Shown here: positions 27,266-35,092 of the stretch, in pieces
Position numbering within the stretch: position 1 is the stretch's first letter
How the letters are laid out: every line of letters begins with the position of its first letter
DNA from: Mumia sp. Pv4-285
GTDB taxonomy: Bacteria > Actinomycetota > Actinomycetes > Propionibacteriales > Nocardioidaceae
NCBI RefSeq assembly: GCF_041320275.1
Contig: NZ_CP162023.1
Location: 372,001-436,000 of the forward strand
Direction: 5' to 3'
Length of the DNA stretch: 64,000 nucleotides
Notes under the pieces: generated by a model
Seen by the model: only the letters and a program-made list of their open reading frames with translations
Told to the model about the DNA's origin: nothing
Databases searched by the model: none
Position numbers and translations under genes: made by a program

Positions 27266-27298
27266 CCAATGCATTGGTGCGGGATGACGCGCTACGGT
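27266..27298 (+). promoter_or_regulatory. Palindrome plus -10 box before the MTHFR-like gene
   Basis: CCAATGCATTGG (27266-27277) is a perfect 12-base palindrome. TACGGT (27293-27298) lies seven bases before GTG 27306 and fits a leaderless -10. The palindrome is thus placed around -28 to -40, where a regulator could act. Confidence 0.45.
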
Positions 27299-27305
27299 CT
27301 CGTGC

Positions 27306-28232
27306 GTGGATGTGGTCGGTCGCCTTCGTGAGCGCCAGGGCGGGTTCGTCCTGTTCGCGCTCACGCCTCCGAGGCTGAAGACGGCCCCGGAACGCGTCGC
27401 AGAGATCGCCGAGACCACCATGGAGCGCCTCCGTCCACTGGGGCTCGACGGGCTGATCCTGTACGACATCGACGACGAGAGCTCACGCAACCCGTCCGAG
27501 CGGCCGTTTCCGTTCACTCCCACCCTCGACCCAGCCGAGTACCTGGCCGAGTACCTGGCCGCGTGGCAGACGCCGGTCGTCGTCTACCGAGCGGTCGGTA
27601 AGTACGGACCTGACGACCTCGGGCTCTGGCTGTCCTCGCAGGACGCCGCGCGTGTCATGACCGTCCTGGTCGGCGCGCCGAGCGCCGGTGCTGCGCCTAC
27701 GATCTCCCTCTCGCAAGCACAAGATCTGCGACGTGGCGTGAACCCTGATCTCCTGCTCGGTGGAGTGGCCATCCCCGAACGCCACAGCCGACGCAGCGAC
27801 GAGCATCTTCGCCTGATCGCCAAGCAGGAAGCCGGCTGCCGGTTCTTCGTCACCCAGGTCGTGTACGGCGTCAACGCAGCCAAGAACCTGGTCTCCGACT
27901 ACACGTACCAGTGCGCAGCGTCAGGCATCGACCCAGTCCCTATCGTGTTCACGTTCTCGGTCTGCGGGTCCATGAAGACTCTCGAGTTCCTCCGCTGGCT
28001 GGGCGTCGACGTTCCGAGGTGGATCGAGAACGACCTGCGTCACGCGGGCGACACGCTCGGAACCTCGCTGGAGCAGGCGTACTCCGCAGCGGTAGAGCTC
28101 GCTTCGTACTGCAGGCGCCTGGGAGTCCCCTTCGGCATCAATGTGGAGAGCGTCTCGATCCGTCGAGTCGAGATCGAGGCATCGGTCGAGCTCGCGCGGC
28201 GCCTCGTCGAGCATCTCCGTAGCGGGGCATGA
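27306..28232 (+). CDS. Methylenetetrahydrofolate reductase-like TIM-barrel protein
   Basis: A 308-residue TIM barrel related to MetF (5,10-methylene-THF reductase, FAD). Family-like stretches are KQEAGCRFFVTQVVYGV, VPIVFTFSVCGSMKTLEFL, VPRWIENDLRHA and FGINVESVSIRRVEIEAS. The substrate-binding features of classical MetF are only partly visible, and no methionine-synthesis gene is nearby, so a folate role is tentative. The following hydrolase gene overlaps its stop (ATGATG). Confidence 0.72.
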   Translation: MDVVGRLRERQGGFVLFALTPPRLKTAPERVAEIAETTMERLRPLGLDGLILYDIDDESSRNPSERPFPFTPTLDPAEYLAEYLAAWQTPVVVYRAVGKYGPDDLGLWLSSQDAARVMTVLVGAPSAGAAPTISLSQAQDLRRGVNPDLLLGGVAIPERHSRRSDEHLRLIAKQEAGCRFFVTQVVYGVNAAKNLVSDYTYQCAASGIDPVPIVFTFSVCGSMKTLEFLRWLGVDVPRWIENDLRHAGDTLGTSLEQAYSAAVELASYCRRLGVPFGINVESVSIRRVEIEASVELARRLVEHLRSGA

Positions 28233-28957
28233 TGGTGCGCATGGCCACTCAGATCGTTCTCGTACCTGGCTTCTGGCTCGGCGCCTGGGCGTGGGATGAC
28301 GTTGCGCCCCTGCTGGTCGACCGCGGGTACGCCGTCGCCCCTCTGACCCTGCCCGGGCTCGAGTCGAGTGATTCCGACCGCGGTGAGGTCACCCTGGACG
28401 ACCACGCGGACAGCATCGCCGCCACGCTCGACCGTACGGCCGAGCGGCGGGTGCTCGTCGTCCACAGCGGCGCCGCGCTGCCGGGCACCATGGTGATCGA
28501 CCGACACCCCGACCTCGTCGACCACGTGGTGTTCGTCGACACGGCCCCGGTGCGGGACGGCTTCGCCATGGATCCGGAGATGGCGCGCCCCGAGTACCCG
28601 CTGGAGGCGGCGTGGGAGGGAGAGATGGCTGAGGGCAGCATGCGCGACCTCGACGACGAGCAGCTGGAGGCGTTCCGGCGCCGCGCCGTGCCGCAGCCGG
28701 GCCGCACCGTCAGCGGCCAGGTGCACCTGTCGAACCCGGCTCGGGTCGCCGTGCCCGGTACCGTGGTGTGCACCGCGTTCCCGTCCGCGGACTACCGCTC
28801 CTACGCCGAGCAGGGTGCGGGCTTCCTCGCTGGGCTGCTGGACCACACCGGACTCACGTACGTCGACCTGCCCACCGGGCACTGGCCGATGTGGTCGCGG
28901 CCGGCCGAGCTCGCCGACATCATCGACCAAGCCGCACGCAACGTGCAGCTTCGCTAG
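28229..28957 (+). CDS. Alpha/beta hydrolase
   Basis: A 242-residue single-domain hydrolase. The oxyanion strand is IVLVPGFWLGAWAWDD, the nucleophile elbow is VVHSGAALPG, and the catalytic His is in LPTGHWPMWSRP. The starts ATG 28229, 28232 and 28241 are all possible; the first overlaps the MTHFR-like stop. Related proteins are esterases or aromatic-amide hydrolases. Substrate unknown. Confidence 0.82.
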   Translation: MMVRMATQIVLVPGFWLGAWAWDDVAPLLVDRGYAVAPLTLPGLESSDSDRGEVTLDDHADSIAATLDRTAERRVLVVHSGAALPGTMVIDRHPDLVDHVVFVDTAPVRDGFAMDPEMARPEYPLEAAWEGEMAEGSMRDLDDEQLEAFRRRAVPQPGRTVSGQVHLSNPARVAVPGTVVCTAFPSADYRSYAEQGAGFLAGLLDHTGLTYVDLPTGHWPMWSRPAELADIIDQAARNVQLR

Positions 28958-29033
28958 AGTCTGAGCTCAGCTGACGGCTGGGTGTCGGCGCCTGTTCGGC
29001 GTCGCCGTGTGCACCGTGAGCCGAGAGGGCGGC

Positions 29034-30632
29034 ATGAGCACCGGTCCAGCGGAAGGTTCGGAGGGCGACGGCTCCGGGAGTCGCCGGCTGATGCTGCTGC
29101 TTGCCGCGGCGATGTTCGTCCTGGTGGTCGACACCTCGCTCATGAACGTGTCGATCTCCGCGGTCATCACGGACCTCGACACGACGGCCAGCGGCGTCCA
29201 GTCGGCCATCGCGCTCGAGGCGCTGGTGTCGGCAGCGTTCATCCTGATCAACAGCAAGGTCGGCGACCTCATCGGTCGCAAGCGGGCCTATGTCCTCGGT
29301 CTGCTGGCGTACGCCGCCGGTGCTCTCGCCATGACGCTCGCGCAGAGCCTCACGGCGATCGTCATCTTCTGGGCGATCATCGGCGGGCTCGGGGCATCCC
29401 TGCTGCTGCCGGCGATGCAGTCGCTGATCCACGGCAACTTCTCGGGCGCTGCCCAGAAGCAGGCGTACGCGCTGGTCGGCGCGGCGGCCGCCATCGCCGC
29501 CGCAGTGGGTCCGCTGCTGGGTGGCTTCGTCACCACCTACCTGTCCTGGCGCGTCGGGTTCGCGCTTGAGGTGGTCATCATCGGCGTCGTCCTGGCCCAG
29601 ATCGGACTCGTCCGCGACGTCCCGTACACCGGCTCGCGACAGGTCGACGTGGTCGGCGCCGTCCTGTCCGTGCTCGGCATGGGCGGTGTGGTGCTCGGGA
29701 TCCTGGTGTGGCAGGAGGGCGGCGAGTTCGTCGGCCTGCTCATGGGTATCGGCGCCGTTGCGCTGGTGCTGCTGGCCCGGTGGCTCCGCCGGCGCAAGCG
29801 TGAGCAACGCGTCCCGCTGCTGGATCCGGATCTCTTCCGGCACCCGAACTTCACCGCGGGCGTCTCGGGCCAGATGCTGCAGCAGATCACGCTGGGCGGG
29901 GCGATGATCGCGCTACCGCTCTTCTTCCAGATGACGCTCGAGTACGACGCCCTGGAGGCCGGGCTGTCGCTGGCTCCTCTGTCGTTGACCATGTTCGTGG
30001 CGGCCATGGTGGCCGGCAGACAGGCCGGGAAACGGCGCCCGGCCGCGATCATCCGCTCCGGTTTCCTCCTTGCCAGCGTCGGCATCGGAGTCATCATCCC
30101 GTTCGTCCCGCGGGTGGACAGCGGCTGGTACCTGGTGATCCCTCTCGCCATCGTCGGCTGCGGACTCGGACTGCTGGTGTCGCAGCTGAACAACTACACC
30201 CTCGCGCCGGTGGAGGAGGAGCGTGTCAGCGAGGCGGCCGGCGTCAACTCGGCGGCCGGCTCCTTCGGGCTGTCGTTCGGCCTCGCCATGGCCGGGGGAC
30301 TCATGCTCGCCGCACTGTCGGTCAGCTTCACCCAGATGACCGCGAGCAGCGAGGTCATACCGGAACCAGAGCAGCAGCAGATCGCCTCCGCCCTGGAGCA
30401 CGATGCCGAGGTCATGAGCGACACCGCGCTCGCCGAACAGATCACCGGCCAGCCCCCAGCGGTGGAGGCGGAGGTCGTGGCCATCAACAACGATGCCCGC
30501 AACCTCGCGCTGCAGATCGCCCTGCTGGTGCCGTTGCTGGCCGCCCTCGTCGGACTCGGCAACTCCTTCCGCATGCTTCGCCTGCCCGATCAGAAACCGT
30601 CGTCCTCGCTCGACGGGATGGACCTCGGCTGA
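29034..30632 (+). CDS. MFS multidrug exporter, DHA2 (EmrB/QacA) family
   Basis: A 532-residue 14-helix drug:H+ antiporter. It has the helix-1 acidic motif LVVDTSLMNVSI, the inter-helix loop KVGDLIGRKRAYVLG, and motif C-like GPLLGGFVTTYLSWR. A long extracytoplasmic loop (EPEQQQIASALEHDAEVMS) lies before the last helix. ATG 29034 follows GAGAGGGC; GTG 29007 would add nine residues. No adjacent TetR or MarR regulator is seen. Confidence 0.9.
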   Translation: MSTGPAEGSEGDGSGSRRLMLLLAAAMFVLVVDTSLMNVSISAVITDLDTTASGVQSAIALEALVSAAFILINSKVGDLIGRKRAYVLGLLAYAAGALAMTLAQSLTAIVIFWAIIGGLGASLLLPAMQSLIHGNFSGAAQKQAYALVGAAAAIAAAVGPLLGGFVTTYLSWRVGFALEVVIIGVVLAQIGLVRDVPYTGSRQVDVVGAVLSVLGMGGVVLGILVWQEGGEFVGLLMGIGAVALVLLARWLRRRKREQRVPLLDPDLFRHPNFTAGVSGQMLQQITLGGAMIALPLFFQMTLEYDALEAGLSLAPLSLTMFVAAMVAGRQAGKRRPAAIIRSGFLLASVGIGVIIPFVPRVDSGWYLVIPLAIVGCGLGLLVSQLNNYTLAPVEEERVSEAAGVNSAAGSFGLSFGLAMAGGLMLAALSVSFTQMTASSEVIPEPEQQQIASALEHDAEVMSDTALAEQITGQPPAVEAEVVAINNDARNLALQIALLVPLLAALVGLGNSFRMLRLPDQKPSSSLDGMDLG

Positions 30633-30651
30633 GATCCGGCCTGCCCACCTG

Positions 30652-30669
30652 TATTGAAGTGTGTCAACA
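30652..30669 (+). promoter_or_regulatory. ArsR-type operator before acr3
   Basis: TATTGA-N6-TCAACA contains the perfect arms TTGA and TCAA six bases apart. It matches the elements at 34655, 34692 and 36342 (shared form CATYGA-N6-TCAATG) and lies eight bases before the acr3 start, where a bound repressor would block transcription. Confidence 0.65.
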
Positions 30670-30676
30670 TAGATGA

Positions 30677-31789
30677 ATGTCGATACAGACGCCGCCGGCC
30701 CCGTCGGCGACTCGCCGGCTCTCCATGCTGGATCGCTGGCTCCCGCTGTGGATCGGCCTGGCGATGGTCGTCGGGTTGATCCTCGGGCGAGGTGTGCCCG
30801 GTCTCTCCGACGTGCTGTCGGCGCTCGAGGTCGGCGGCATCTCGGTGCCGATCGCCCTCGGGCTCTTGGTAATGATGTATCCGGTTCTGGCGAAGGTGCG
30901 CTACGACAAGGTCGCGGTGGTGACCGGTGACAAGCGGCTTCTCGCGAGCTCGCTGGTCCTGAACTGGCTCGTCGGGCCGGCGCTGATGTTCGCGCTCGCC
31001 TGGATCTTCCTCGCCGACCTTCCCGAGTACCGGACCGGGCTGATCATCGTCGGACTGGCACGCTGCATCGCGATGGTGGTGATCTGGAACGACCTCGCGT
31101 GCGGCGACCGCGAAGCAGCCGCCGTTCTGGTCGCCGTCAACTCCGTCTTCCAGGTGGTGGCGTTCTCCCTCCTCGGCTGGTTCTACCTGACCGTGCTGCC
31201 CGAGTGGCTCGGTCTCGACACGCAGGGCCTCGACGTCTCGGTCGGTCAGATCGCGCTCAACGTCCTGGTGTTCCTCGGGGTGCCGCTCGTCGCCGGCTTC
31301 GCCTCACGCTGGATCGCCGAGCGTCGCAAGGGGCGCGACTGGTACGAGGAGCGGTTCCTGCCGCGGGTCGGCCCGTGGGCGTTGTACGGGTTGCTGTTCA
31401 CGATCGTGCTGCTCTTCGCGCTGCAGGGCGAGGCGGTGACGTCGAACCCGTGGGACGTGGTCCGGATCGCGCTTCCGCTGCTCGTCTACTTCGCGGTGAT
31501 GTGGGGGGCGGGGATGGTGGCCGGGAAGGCGTACGGCATGGGCTACGCGCGGTCGACCACCCTGGCGTTCACGGCGGCCGGCAACAACTTCGAGCTCGCG
31601 ATCGCGGTCGCGATCGGCACCTTCGGAGCCGCTTCGGGGCAGGCGCTCGCGGGCGTCGTCGGTCCGCTGATCGAGGTGCCGGTCCTGGTCGGCCTCGTGT
31701 ACGTCTCGCTGTGGCTGGGACGTCGCTGGTTCCACGTCGACCCCTACGCGACCACCGCGTCGCCCGTCGCCGAGGCGGTCACGCGATGA
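30677..31789 (+). CDS. acr3: Arsenite efflux permease, ACR3 family
   Basis: A 370-residue, ten-helix arsenite carrier that exports As(III) using the membrane potential. Family motifs: VPIALGLLVMMYPVLAKVRY in helix 2, GLARCIAMVVIWNDLACGD with the essential helix-4 Cys, and FTAAGNNFELAIAVAIG. First gene of an arsenic operon; an ArsR-type operator precedes it and the arsR-arsC fusion gene overlaps its stop. Confidence 0.94.
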   Translation: MSIQTPPAPSATRRLSMLDRWLPLWIGLAMVVGLILGRGVPGLSDVLSALEVGGISVPIALGLLVMMYPVLAKVRYDKVAVVTGDKRLLASSLVLNWLVGPALMFALAWIFLADLPEYRTGLIIVGLARCIAMVVIWNDLACGDREAAAVLVAVNSVFQVVAFSLLGWFYLTVLPEWLGLDTQGLDVSVGQIALNVLVFLGVPLVAGFASRWIAERRKGRDWYEERFLPRVGPWALYGLLFTIVLLFALQGEAVTSNPWDVVRIALPLLVYFAVMWGAGMVAGKAYGMGYARSTTLAFTAAGNNFELAIAVAIGTFGAASGQALAGVVGPLIEVPVLVGLVYVSLWLGRRWFHVDPYATTASPVAEAVTR

Positions 31790-32769
31790 CCACGTCGCAC
31801 GCGATCGGCAGCGAGGTCGCCGTCACCCTGGCCACCACGCTGAAGGCGCTCGCGGAGCCGTTGCGTCTGCGGATGCTGTCGGCGATCGCGTCCAGTCCGA
31901 CAGGGGAGTCGTGCGTGTGCGATCTGGCCGACCTCGCCGCGGTCTCTCAACCGACCGTTTCGCACCACCTGAAGGTGTTGAAGGACGTCGGTGTCCTCGT
32001 GTCGGAGCGTCGCGGCACGTGGGTCTGGTACCGGGTGGCCGACCCCTTCAAGCCTGCCGTCACCACGCTCCTCGACTCGTTCGCGCCCGCCGCGATCCAG
32101 CGCCTCCACCTGCCTGCGCACCGTGAGCTCGAGGACGTCGATGCCGTCCTGGCGAGGCGCGCCGGCGAGCTCGCTGACTCGTACCCGACGGTCGATGCGT
32201 CCCTGGTGCTGTCGACGGTTCGCGAGTCGTACACGGCACTCGCTCGTGCCGCGTCGGTGACGCCGCACCTGGTGGCGCTGACCGAGCGGTTCTCTCGCCA
32301 ACGCCTCGACGACGTGCAGCGGGATCGCGAGACCGCGCGCCCGCAGGTCTTGTTCGTGTGCGTCGCCAACGCCGGTCGATCACAGCTCGCCGCCGCTCTC
32401 GTCCGCGCGTATGCGGGCGATCGGGTCGTCGTACGGTCGGCGGGTTCCACGCCCGGGGCCGAGGTCCACCCGGGCGTGACGGAGATGCTCGACGCGCTCG
32501 CCCCCGGGGCGGGAGCCGCCTTCCCGAAGCCGCTGACCGACGATGCCGTCCGCGCCGCCGACGTCGTCGTGACGATGGGGTGCGGCGACGTCTGTCCTGT
32601 CATCCCCGGCGTCCGCTACGAGGAGTGGCTGGTCGGGGATCCCGCGCTCGCCTCACCGGACGGGCTGGCCGCGATCAGTGGAGAGATCGATCACCGCGTC
32701 CGCGCTCTTCTGTCCGACCTCGTTCCCGACCTGACCTTGCCCGCCTCGAAGGAGCTGCCCGATGCCTGA
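31786..32769 (+). CDS. Fusion: ArsR regulator + helical linker domain + arsenate reductase
   Basis: A 327-residue protein with three parts. Residues 1-100 are an ArsR winged helix (As-binding CVCDLADL, recognition helix SQPTVSHHLKVL). Residues ~105-180 form a three-helix bundle (YPTVDASLVLSTVRESY), a dimerisation module known before some actinobacterial arsenate reductases. From ~185 comes a low-molecular-weight phosphatase-type reductase with P-loop CVANAGRS and TMGCGDVCPVIPG. It could sense As(III) and reduce As(V). ATG overlaps the acr3 stop, and arsC overlaps its end by 8 bases. Confidence 0.9.
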   Translation: MTTSHAIGSEVAVTLATTLKALAEPLRLRMLSAIASSPTGESCVCDLADLAAVSQPTVSHHLKVLKDVGVLVSERRGTWVWYRVADPFKPAVTTLLDSFAPAAIQRLHLPAHRELEDVDAVLARRAGELADSYPTVDASLVLSTVRESYTALARAASVTPHLVALTERFSRQRLDDVQRDRETARPQVLFVCVANAGRSQLAAALVRAYAGDRVVVRSAGSTPGAEVHPGVTEMLDALAPGAGAAFPKPLTDDAVRAADVVVTMGCGDVCPVIPGVRYEEWLVGDPALASPDGLAAISGEIDHRVRALLSDLVPDLTLPASKELPDA

Positions 32770-33190
32770 GTCACGCCCACAGGTGCTGTTCGTCTGCGTG
32801 CACAACGCCGGCCGCTCGCAGATGGCCGCGGGCTTCCTTGCCGACTTGGCCGGCGACGCGGTGGAGGTCCGGTCCGCCGGATCGATGCCGGCCGAGCAGA
32901 TCAACCCGATCGCCGTCCAGGCGATGGCGGAGGTCGGCATCGACCTCCGCAGCGAAGTGCCGAAGGTCCTCACCGATCAGGCGGTCGAGGAGTCCGACGT
33001 CGTGATCACCATGGGATGCGGTGACACGTGTCCCTACTTCCCGGGCAAGCGCTACGAGGACTGGAAGCTCGACGACCCGGCGGGTCAGGGGATCGACGCC
33101 GTCCGCCCGATCCGCGACGGGATCCGCAACCGCGTACGCCTCCTGCTCGACGAGCTCGGTGTCGATCCCGTCGGACCCGCTCACCCCTGA
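32762..33190 (+). CDS. arsC: Arsenate reductase, LMW phosphatase type
   Basis: A 142-residue arsenate reductase turning As(V) into As(III) for export by Acr3. The P-loop is CVHNAGRS (Cys near residue 12), then TMGCGDTCPYFPGKRYEDW with the two resolving Cys, and AVRPIRDGIRNRV. In actinobacteria this type uses mycothiol or thioredoxin. It overlaps the fusion gene and is a second reductase in the same operon. The stop codon lies inside a long hairpin. Confidence 0.94.
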   Translation: MPESRPQVLFVCVHNAGRSQMAAGFLADLAGDAVEVRSAGSMPAEQINPIAVQAMAEVGIDLRSEVPKVLTDQAVEESDVVITMGCGDTCPYFPGKRYEDWKLDDPAGQGIDAVRPIRDGIRNRVRLLLDELGVDPVGPAHP

Positions 33191-33207
33191 GCGGGCCGAC
33201 GGGATCG
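33163..33207. terminator. Long hairpin between convergent arsC and flavoprotein genes
   Basis: Arms 33163-33183 and 33188-33207 pair over 20 bases with one bulged A (33175) and a CCCC loop. Outer arms are CGATCCCGTCGG/CCGACGGGATCG; inner arms are CCCGCTCA/TGAGCGGG. It starts inside the last arsC codons and covers its TGA. It would act on transcripts from both sides. Confidence 0.7.
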
Positions 33208-33215
33208 CGCGACGG

Positions 33216-34640
33216 TCAGCCGCAGCAGCCGCCGGTGTCGCCGGACCGGCCGTGCTCGACACCGGTGGCGAAGCCGACCCCGACGGGAGTGCCGACCTTG
33301 AGGGTGAGCAGCTCGGGCTCGGACGGTGCGGTGCCGCAGCAGGCGACCGCGACCTCGTTGCCGTCCGCGTCGAGGGCCAGGTCGGACGAGCAGACTCCGG
33401 TCTCCGGCAGGTTGAGCTCGACTGCGTCAGCGGCTGCTCGGTCGCCCGCCAGCGCGGCCGCGATCGAGCGGACCTGCTCGTAGCCCGTCGCCATCAGGAA
33501 CGTGGGTGCGCGGCCGTACGACTTCATGCCGACGATGTAGAAGCCGTCGTCGGGGTGACTCAGCAGCTTCTCGCCGTGCGGCGGCACCGTGCCGCACGAG
33601 TGGAAGTTCGGGTCGATCATCTCGGCGATGCCTGCCGGGCACTCGAGCGCCGGGTCCAGGGCGAGCCGGACCTCGCGGAGCATGTCGAGGTCGGGACGGA
33701 AGCCGGTGGCGTTCACGATCGCGTCGACGGGCAGGTCGAGTGCTGCGTCGCGGGAACGGCCGAGGATCCGCACGCCCCGCTCGTCGGACCGGAGCTGGTC
33801 GATCTCGACGAAGGTGAGCAGCTGGACGCGACCCGAGTCGACGGCCTCTTTGAGGCGGGTCCCGAGCAGCCCGCGTGCGGGGAGCTCGTCGTCGGTGCCG
33901 CCACCGTACAGGCGTCGCGGCGAGCCGCTGCGGATCGCCCAGGTGATCTCGGTGCCAGGCTCGTCCTCGGCGAGCGTCACGAGGCTGAGGAGAGTGTTGG
34001 CTGCGGAGTGCCCCATGCCGACCACGAGCGTGTGGCGCCCGGCGAAGCGGGCGCGTTCCTTGCCCAGCGCGTCGGGGAGCGGCCCGGTGACGAAGTCCGT
34101 CGCGTCGGTCTCTCCGAGTGCCTGGAGCCCTCCGACGCCGAGCGGATTGGATTCCTCGTAGGTGCCCGAGGCGTCGATGACCGCACGCGCGAGCAGGTCT
34201 TCGACCGTGCCGTCTGCCTTGAGGGTGCGGACGCGGTAACCGTGGCGCTCGCGGCCGAGGGTGCGGGTCTTGTCAGGGGTGAGGCGGGAGACGCCGAGAA
34301 CGCGCGTGCTCGTGCGGATCCGTCCCGCGAGCTCAGGAGTCGCGGCCAGCGGGGCGAGATAGTCGTCGACCAGCTCGCCGCCGGTGGGCAGGCCGTCGAG
34401 GTCCGGTGCGGTCCAGCCCGTCGCCTCGAGCAGCCGCTGCGCGGCAGGGTCGATGTCGTACCGCCAGGGCGAGAAGAGTCGGATGTGGCCCCAGGACGCC
34501 ATCGCCGAGCCGACCTGTTCGCCCGCCTCGACGACGACCGGCTCGAGCCCTCGCTCGAGCAGGTGGGCCGCCGCAGCGAGCCCGACGGGCCCCGCCCCGA
34601 TGACGAGGGTCGGAAGACTCTCTCGTGCGATGTCGCTCAT
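33216..34640 (-). CDS. FAD-dependent oxidoreductase, ArsO-like, with Cys-rich tail
   Basis: A 474-residue flavoprotein monooxygenase-type protein: FAD motif VIGAGPVGLAAAAHL, NAD(P)H motif VVGMGHSAANT, and VNATGFRPDL near the C-terminal half. ArsO-like proteins of this type occur in ars operons with unclear chemistry. Unusually, residues after ~420 form an extra segment with Cys in GVCSSD, VACCGTA and a terminal GGCCG, suggesting metalloid binding. ATG 34640 has AGGAG upstream. It is divergent from arsR and shares operators with it. Confidence 0.85.
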   Translation of the reverse strand: MSDIARESLPTLVIGAGPVGLAAAAHLLERGLEPVVVEAGEQVGSAMASWGHIRLFSPWRYDIDPAAQRLLEATGWTAPDLDGLPTGGELVDDYLAPLAATPELAGRIRTSTRVLGVSRLTPDKTRTLGRERHGYRVRTLKADGTVEDLLARAVIDASGTYEESNPLGVGGLQALGETDATDFVTGPLPDALGKERARFAGRHTLVVGMGHSAANTLLSLVTLAEDEPGTEITWAIRSGSPRRLYGGGTDDELPARGLLGTRLKEAVDSGRVQLLTFVEIDQLRSDERGVRILGRSRDAALDLPVDAIVNATGFRPDLDMLREVRLALDPALECPAGIAEMIDPNFHSCGTVPPHGEKLLSHPDDGFYIVGMKSYGRAPTFLMATGYEQVRSIAAALAGDRAAADAVELNLPETGVCSSDLALDADGNEVAVACCGTAPSEPELLTLKVGTPVGVGFATGVEHGRSGDTGGCCG

Positions 34641-34654
34641 CACTGCTCCTGGTT

Positions 34655-34672
34655 GATCGAAGAACTTCAATG
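34655..34672. promoter_or_regulatory. ArsR-type operator 1 in divergent region
   Basis: GATCGA-N6-TCAATG, with N6 AGAACT. Reading the other strand it starts CATTGAAGTTCTTCGAT, nearly the same as the second element 20 bases further on. It lies 15 bases before the ArsO-like start. Confidence 0.65.
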
Positions 34673-34691
34673 CATGGGTACGGCACGAATA

Positions 34692-34709
34692 TATCCACGT
34701 TCTTCGATG
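34692..34709. promoter_or_regulatory. ArsR-type operator 2 in divergent region
   Basis: TATCCA-N6-TCGATG, with N6 CGTTCT. It matches 12 of 18 bases of operator 1 read from the other strand, including GTTCTTCGAT in part. It lies 17 bases before the arsR start, so each divergent gene has one copy. Confidence 0.5.
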
Positions 34710-34726
34710 CGTGGCAAGATGGAGCC

Positions 34727-35092
34727 ATGAGCGCCACGATCTCTCTCGCGATCACTCCGACGGCCGGTGCCTGCTGCGCACCCCTCGCCCGGTCGGCAGT
34801 CGACCTCGACACCGCTCGCGACCTCGCGCTGAGGTTCAAAGCACTGGCCGACCCCGCTCGGGTGCAGCTGCTCTCGATCGTGGCAGCGCACGCCGGCGCA
34901 GAGGCGTGCGTGTGCGACCTGACCGAGCCGGTCGGGCTGAGCCAGCCGACCGTCAGCCACCACCTCAAGATCCTGGTCGACGCCGGCCTGCTCAGGCGCG
35001 AGAAGCGGGGCCGCTGGTCGTACTACTCGCTCGTGCCGGGCGCGCTGTCCGACCTCGGTGCCGCCCTCGACGAGACGGCCGCGCCGAGCTGA
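34727..35092 (+). CDS. arsR: ArsR/SmtB family arsenic-responsive repressor
   Basis: A 121-residue winged-helix repressor released from DNA by As(III). It has Cys16-Cys17 near the N-terminus (AGACCAPL) plus CVCDL at residues 61-65, the arrangement known for the Corynebacterium glutamicum ArsR type. The recognition helix is LSQPTVSHHLKIL. ATG 34727 is preceded by GGAGCC. It ends exactly where the convergent MFS gene ends (stops at 35090-35095 abut). Confidence 0.92.
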   Translation: MSATISLAITPTAGACCAPLARSAVDLDTARDLALRFKALADPARVQLLSIVAAHAGAEACVCDLTEPVGLSQPTVSHHLKILVDAGLLRREKRGRWSYYSLVPGALSDLGAALDETAAPS

